A stretch of 9,997 nt of DNA. It comes from Pseudomonadota bacterium. GTDB lineage: Bacteria > Pseudomonadota > Gammaproteobacteria > Xanthomonadales > Xanthomonadaceae. Shown here one piece after another: positions 7,636-9,997 of the stretch. The DNA is taken from the NCBI GenBank assembly GCA_025355485.1, contig JANXZP010000066.1, forward strand, positions 1-9,997, in the 5' to 3' direction. The translations under genes were made by a program, and so were the position numbers. Position 1 is the first letter of the stretch; every line of letters starts with the position of its first letter. The notes under the pieces are model-generated. The model was not told where the DNA came from and did no database searches. It saw only the letters and a program-made list of their open reading frames with translations.

Positions 7636-9123
7636 TCACTCGAACCAGTGCGCGCGCGCGGCCATGATCAGCTCCGCGGCGCGTTCCGGATCGATGCCTT
7701 CGATATCCGAGATCTCGTCGGTCGCCATTTCGGCCAGTTCCTCGCGCGTGGTGACGCCGCGCGCGGCCAGCGCGAACGCGGTGGTCTCGTCCATGCCGTC
7801 GAGCGTGAGCAGATCCTCGGCGGGCTGGTGCTCGTCCAGTTCCTCCTCCACCGTCAGCGCATCGGTCAGCAACGCATCGCGTGCGCGTGCACGCAGCTCC
7901 TCGACGATGTCCTCGTCGAAGCCCTCGACCGCGAGCAATTCGGCGGTCGGCACGTAGGCGATTTCCTCGACCGTGTTGAAGCCCTCGCCGACCAGGATGC
8001 CGGCGATTTCCTCGTCGACTTCGAGCTTGTCCATGAACAACTGGCGGGCGGTGGCCTGTTCGGCATCGCTTTTCGCGGTGACTTGGTCCTGGGTCATCAC
8101 GTTGAGCTGCCAGCCGGTCAGGCGGCTGGCGAGGCGCACGTTCTGTCCGCCCTTGCCGATCGCCTGCGCGAGCTTGTCCTCGGCGACCGCGAGGTCCATC
8201 GAATGGCGTTCCTCGTCGACGATGATCGATTGCACTTCGGCCGGCGCCATCGCGTTGATCACGAATTGCGCGGCGTTGTCGCTCCACAAGATGATGTCGA
8301 CGCGCTCGCCGTTGAGCTCGTTCGACACCGCCTGCACGCGCGAACCGCGCATGCCGATGCAGGCGCCGATCGGATCGGTGCGGCGGTCGTGGGCGAGCAC
8401 CGCGATCTTCGCGCGGTCGCCCGGATCGCGCGCAGCGCCCTTGATCTCGACCAGGCCCTGGCCGACTTCCGGTACTTCGAGCTTGAACAACTCGATCATG
8501 AATTCCGGTGCGCCACGGCTGATGAACAATTGCGGGCCGCGCGCCTCGGCGCGGACTTCGAGCAGGTAGCCCTTGACGCGGTCGCCCGGGCGCAACGTGT
8601 CGCGCGGGATCGCCTTGTCCTTCGGAATGTAGCCTTCGGCGTTGCCGCCGAGGTCGACGAAAATGTTGCCGCGCTCGGCGCGCTTGACGATACCGGTGAC
8701 GAGTTCGCCGACACGGTCCTGCCAGGCCTCGACGACCTGCGCGCGCTCGGCTTCGCGCACCTTCTGCACGATCACCTGCTTGGCGGCCTGCGCCTCGATG
8801 CGGCCGAATTCGGCGTTCTCGATCTGTTCCTCGACAACATCGCCCACGACGGACTCGGCGTTGTCGTCCAGCGCGTCCATCAGGCGCAGCTGGCGATCCG
8901 GCGATTCCATAACTACGTCGTCGGCCACGACTTCCCACTGGCGGAAGGTTTCGTAGCTGCCATCCTTCGGATGGATCGACACGCGCACGCTCACGTCCTG
9001 GTCGTGATAGCTCTTCTTCGCGGCGGACGCCAACGCGGCTTCCATCGCTTCGAGGATCACTTCGCGCGGCACGCCTTTTTCGTTGGCGACCGCATCGATC
9101 ACCATCAACAGCTCTTTGCTCAT
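7636..9123 (-). CDS. nusA: Transcription termination/antitermination factor NusA
   Basis: This 495-residue protein is the same length as E. coli NusA. It binds RNA polymerase, enhances pausing and intrinsic termination, and takes part in rRNA and lambda-type antitermination. The N-terminal RNA polymerase-binding domain covers about 1-125. The S1 domain is at about 135-200, and KH1 with GACIGMRGSRVQAV is at 253-266. KH2 with AIGKGGQNVRLAS is at 321-333, and two acidic repeats (AR1 about 365-425, AR2 about 438-490) follow. The acidic repeats are typical of gammaproteobacterial NusA and interact with the alpha subunit C-terminal domain or with lambda N-like proteins. The ATG at 9123 overlaps the rimP TGA by four bases (ATGA), with GGAG 8 bases upstream inside rimP, so the two are probably translationally coupled. 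NusA in E. coli lowers expression of its own operon; the terminator-like hairpin before rimP would be a plausible target. Confidence 0.98.
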   Translation of the reverse strand: MSKELLMVIDAVANEKGVPREVILEAMEAALASAAKKSYHDQDVSVRVSIHPKDGSYETFRQWEVVADDVVMESPDRQLRLMDALDDNAESVVGDVVEEQIENAEFGRIEAQAAKQVIVQKVREAERAQVVEAWQDRVGELVTGIVKRAERGNIFVDLGGNAEGYIPKDKAIPRDTLRPGDRVKGYLLEVRAEARGPQLFISRGAPEFMIELFKLEVPEVGQGLVEIKGAARDPGDRAKIAVLAHDRRTDPIGACIGMRGSRVQAVSNELNGERVDIILWSDNAAQFVINAMAPAEVQSIIVDEERHSMDLAVAEDKLAQAIGKGGQNVRLASRLTGWQLNVMTQDQVTAKSDAEQATARQLFMDKLEVDEEIAGILVGEGFNTVEEIAYVPTAELLAVEGFDEDIVEELRARARDALLTDALTVEEELDEHQPAEDLLTLDGMDETTAFALAARGVTTREELAEMATDEISDIEGIDPERAAELIMAARAHWFE

Positions 9124-9713
9124 TGCTTCTGCTCCGTGACGGGCGGCCGATCCGCTCCGTTGTCGTTGAATGACGGACCCGGCTTGCGCGAGTCCTTTTT
9201 ACGCGGCGCCCTGCCCTTGTCGAGCGATGACTTTTCAGGCGCCAATCCCAACGCGGCCCAGTCCGGGACCAGCCGCGCTTTTTCGATGTTCGCGTGCTGC
9301 AGCGAAACTTCCGCAGTCTCGGTGCGCAGCGTGATGTCGTCTCCTTCCACGCCGACGATCACGCCCTGCAAGCGGCGGCGACCGTTCAGCGGAATCTGCA
9401 GCGTGACCTTCACTGATTCGCCGATGTGCTTGCCGAACTGCGCCGCAGTGAACAGCGGCCGGTCGATGCCCGGCGACGACACTTCCAGCGTGTAGTGCGA
9501 CGCGATCGGATCGTTGACGTCCAGCACCGCCGATACTTCGCGGCTCACCGCTTCGCAATCCTCGATCGCCACCGTGCGGCCCGGCGCATCGATATACAGC
9601 CGCAGCAGCGCACTCGTGCCCGACGCGGCCAGCTCGACGCCCAGCAGTTCAAGCTGCAGGGCTTCGACGCTGGGCGTCAGCATGGCGGCGATGTCGGCAA
9701 TACGATTCGACAC
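9120..9713 (-). CDS. rimP: Ribosome maturation factor RimP
   Basis: This 197-residue protein (E. coli about 150) assists maturation of the 30S subunit and binds S12 during assembly. The N-terminal domain starts VSNRIADIAAMLTPSVEAL, then LELLGVEL and LLRLYIDAPG. The central signature VSREVSAVLDVNDPIASHYTLEVSSPGIDRPLFT is split by no gaps, and NRRRLQGVIV with ANIEKARLVPDWAALGLAP closes the C-terminal domain. After that comes a tail of about 35 residues rich in Lys, Arg, Pro and Ser, ending VTEQKQ, probably disordered; a similar tail occurs, from memory, in Xanthomonas RimP. GTG 9713 was chosen because GGAG lies 7 bases upstream and the family N-terminus aligns there. An upstream ATG at 9803 would add 30 residues across the terminator-like hairpin, and ATG 9683 has no Shine-Dalgarno and would trim a conserved helix. 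It is first of the protein genes in the operon. Confidence 0.95.
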   Translation of the reverse strand: MSNRIADIAAMLTPSVEALQLELLGVELAASGTSALLRLYIDAPGRTVAIEDCEAVSREVSAVLDVNDPIASHYTLEVSSPGIDRPLFTAAQFGKHIGESVKVTLQIPLNGRRRLQGVIVGVEGDDITLRTETAEVSLQHANIEKARLVPDWAALGLAPEKSSLDKGRAPRKKDSRKPGPSFNDNGADRPPVTEQKQ

Positions 9714-9724
9714 GAACAAACTCC
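9714..9724 (-). promoter_or_regulatory. rimP ribosome binding site deciding the GTG start
   Basis: GGAG (9724-9721 on the minus strand) stands 7 bases before the GTG at 9713. It is the only good Shine-Dalgarno near the conserved N-terminus, and so decides the start against ATG 9803 and ATG 9683. Confidence 0.75.
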
Positions 9725-9740
9725 AACGAAACACGAATTC

Positions 9741-9770
9741 GGAAAAGCAAAAGGGGCCGACAGGCCCCTT
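9741..9770 (-). terminator. Intrinsic terminator or attenuator between tRNA-fMet and rimP
   Basis: On the minus strand a perfect 8-bp stem AAGGGGCC-TGTC-GGCCCCTT runs into TTGCTTTTCC, an interrupted U-tract. It lies 90 bases after the tRNA 3' end and 28 bases before the rimP GTG. It can separate the very abundant tRNA transcript from the protein genes, with some read-through feeding rimP-nusA-infB. In E. coli, terminators with partial read-through also lie between metY and rimP, and Rfam, from memory, has a rimP-leader attenuator family. Outer bases (CGGAA and TTCCG) could pair as well. Confidence 0.8.
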
Positions 9771-9790
9771 CCGGTAAAAACAGATTCCGG

Positions 9791-9818
9791 CGCAACGGCA
9801 CACGAACCGGCCGTTGCG
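9791..9818 (-). promoter_or_regulatory. Upstream hairpin in the rimP leader
   Basis: CGCAACGGC and GCCGTTGCG on the minus strand make a perfect 9-bp stem with a 10-base loop. It lies 41 bases after the tRNA CCA end and 20 bases before the terminator-like hairpin. A TTTTT run (9780-9776) starts 10 bases after the stem, too far for a standard terminator. It may mark the tRNA precursor 3' trailer processing region or be part of an attenuator with the next hairpin. Confidence 0.6.
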
Positions 9819-9859
9819 AGCCCAGCGCGAAATCCAAAAGCAGATTTCAGTCGCAAAAC

Positions 9860-9936
9860 TGGTAGCGGGGGCAGGATTTGAACCTGCGACCTTCGGGTTA
9901 TGAGCCCGACGAGCTGCCAGACTGCTCCACCCCGCA
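9860..9936 (-). tRNA. metY: Initiator tRNA-fMet (anticodon CAT)
   Basis: The 77-base gene folds into a complete cloverleaf. The acceptor stem is GCGGGG with CCCCGC, the anticodon loop CTCATAA is flanked by GGG and CCC, the T-stem GCAGG pairs with CCTGC around TTCAAAT, and the discriminator is A with CCA encoded. Initiator marks are the three G-C pairs next to the anticodon loop, A11-U24 in the D-stem, and an unpaired position 1-72. Here that position is U1-U72 rather than the C1-A72 of E. coli; either mismatch allows formylation and blocks elongation factor Tu binding. The place just before rimP-nusA-infB is that of metY in E. coli, hence the symbol. A promoter lies directly upstream and a terminator-like hairpin downstream. 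Confidence 0.97.
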
Positions 9937-9950
9937 GCAGTGGAACGCGA

Positions 9951-9979
9951 ATTATGCGTATTCGACGCGGCCTTTGCAA
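9951..9979 (-). promoter_or_regulatory. Candidate sigma-70 promoter for tRNA-fMet and the rimP operon
   Basis: On the minus strand TTGCAA (9979-9974) and CATAAT (9956-9951) are exactly 17 bases apart. The -10 box matches five of six consensus bases and the -35 four of six. The following discriminator TCGCG is GC-rich, as in stringently controlled stable-RNA promoters. A start about 7 bases on would leave a 5' leader of some 8 bases before the tRNA. No other good promoter is seen before rimP, so this one probably also drives the protein genes by read-through. Confidence 0.7.
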
Positions 9980-9997
9980 GGCAACCCCACCCCTCCC

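Noticed and set aside
7594..9495. A 633-codon open frame on the plus strand, opposite nusA and rimP
   Set aside because: Same reason: it lies wholly across nusA and most of rimP, has the His/Asp/Arg-rich make-up of an antisense frame and has no recognisable motif.
9714..9803. An upstream ATG at 9803 as the rimP start
   Set aside because: The extra 30 residues would be coded by the terminator-like hairpin, are Cys/Phe-rich and do not fit RimP. GTG 9713 has a good Shine-Dalgarno and aligns with the family.

Overview
All supported genes lie on the minus strand and read right to left. Together they form a conserved core gene cluster: initiator tRNA-fMet, rimP, nusA, infB, rbfA, truB, rpsO, pnp, and then a partial MOSC-domain gene cut by the left edge. 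The tRNA-to-pnp order is that of the metY-nusA-infB and rpsO-pnp regions of Escherichia coli, which points to a gammaproteobacterium. RimP has a basic C-terminal tail after a PDWAALGLAP stretch, and TruB begins with a YRPLHGILLLDKPAG stretch. From memory, both resemble Xanthomonadales (Xanthomonas/Lysobacter/Rhodanobacter-like) proteins. The sequence is GC-rich and its third codon positions are strongly GC-biased. The order-level placement is inference.

Layout, in the direction of transcription. At 9997-9714 there is a promoter-like TTGCAA-17-CATAAT, a 77-nt initiator tRNA with encoded CCA, a 9-bp hairpin, a terminator-like hairpin and the rimP Shine-Dalgarno. At 9713-4934 rimP and nusA overlap by four bases; an 86-bp spacer with a hairpin then leads to infB. 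At 4921-3514 rbfA and truB follow with gaps of 12 and 13 bp and weak Shine-Dalgarnos, which suggests translational coupling. At 3513-3327 there is a good candidate rpsO promoter just after truB, and a leader that starts with a 7-bp stem. At 3326-836 rpsO is followed by a 115-bp spacer with two hairpins and an 18-bp direct repeat, and then pnp. A strong intrinsic terminator at 805-781 closes the unit. At 662-1 lies a separate YcbX-like MOSC gene, missing its 3' end.

The genes serve one theme, making and controlling the translation and transcription machinery. The initiator tRNA and IF2 act together at translation start. RimP and RbfA assist 30S maturation, S15 is a primary 16S rRNA binder, and TruB makes tRNA pseudouridine-55. 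NusA controls pausing, termination and antitermination. PNPase degrades and processes RNA.

No gene-free stretch exceeds 300 bases, and the 118-bp gap at 663-780 shows no convincing promoter. I see no mobile element, CRISPR array, prophage, defence system or other sign of horizontal transfer. No previously undescribed system is visible. The points most worth a second look are regulatory: the hairpins between the tRNA and rimP, the competing pairings between rpsO and pnp, and the unusual 1-72 pair of the initiator tRNA.
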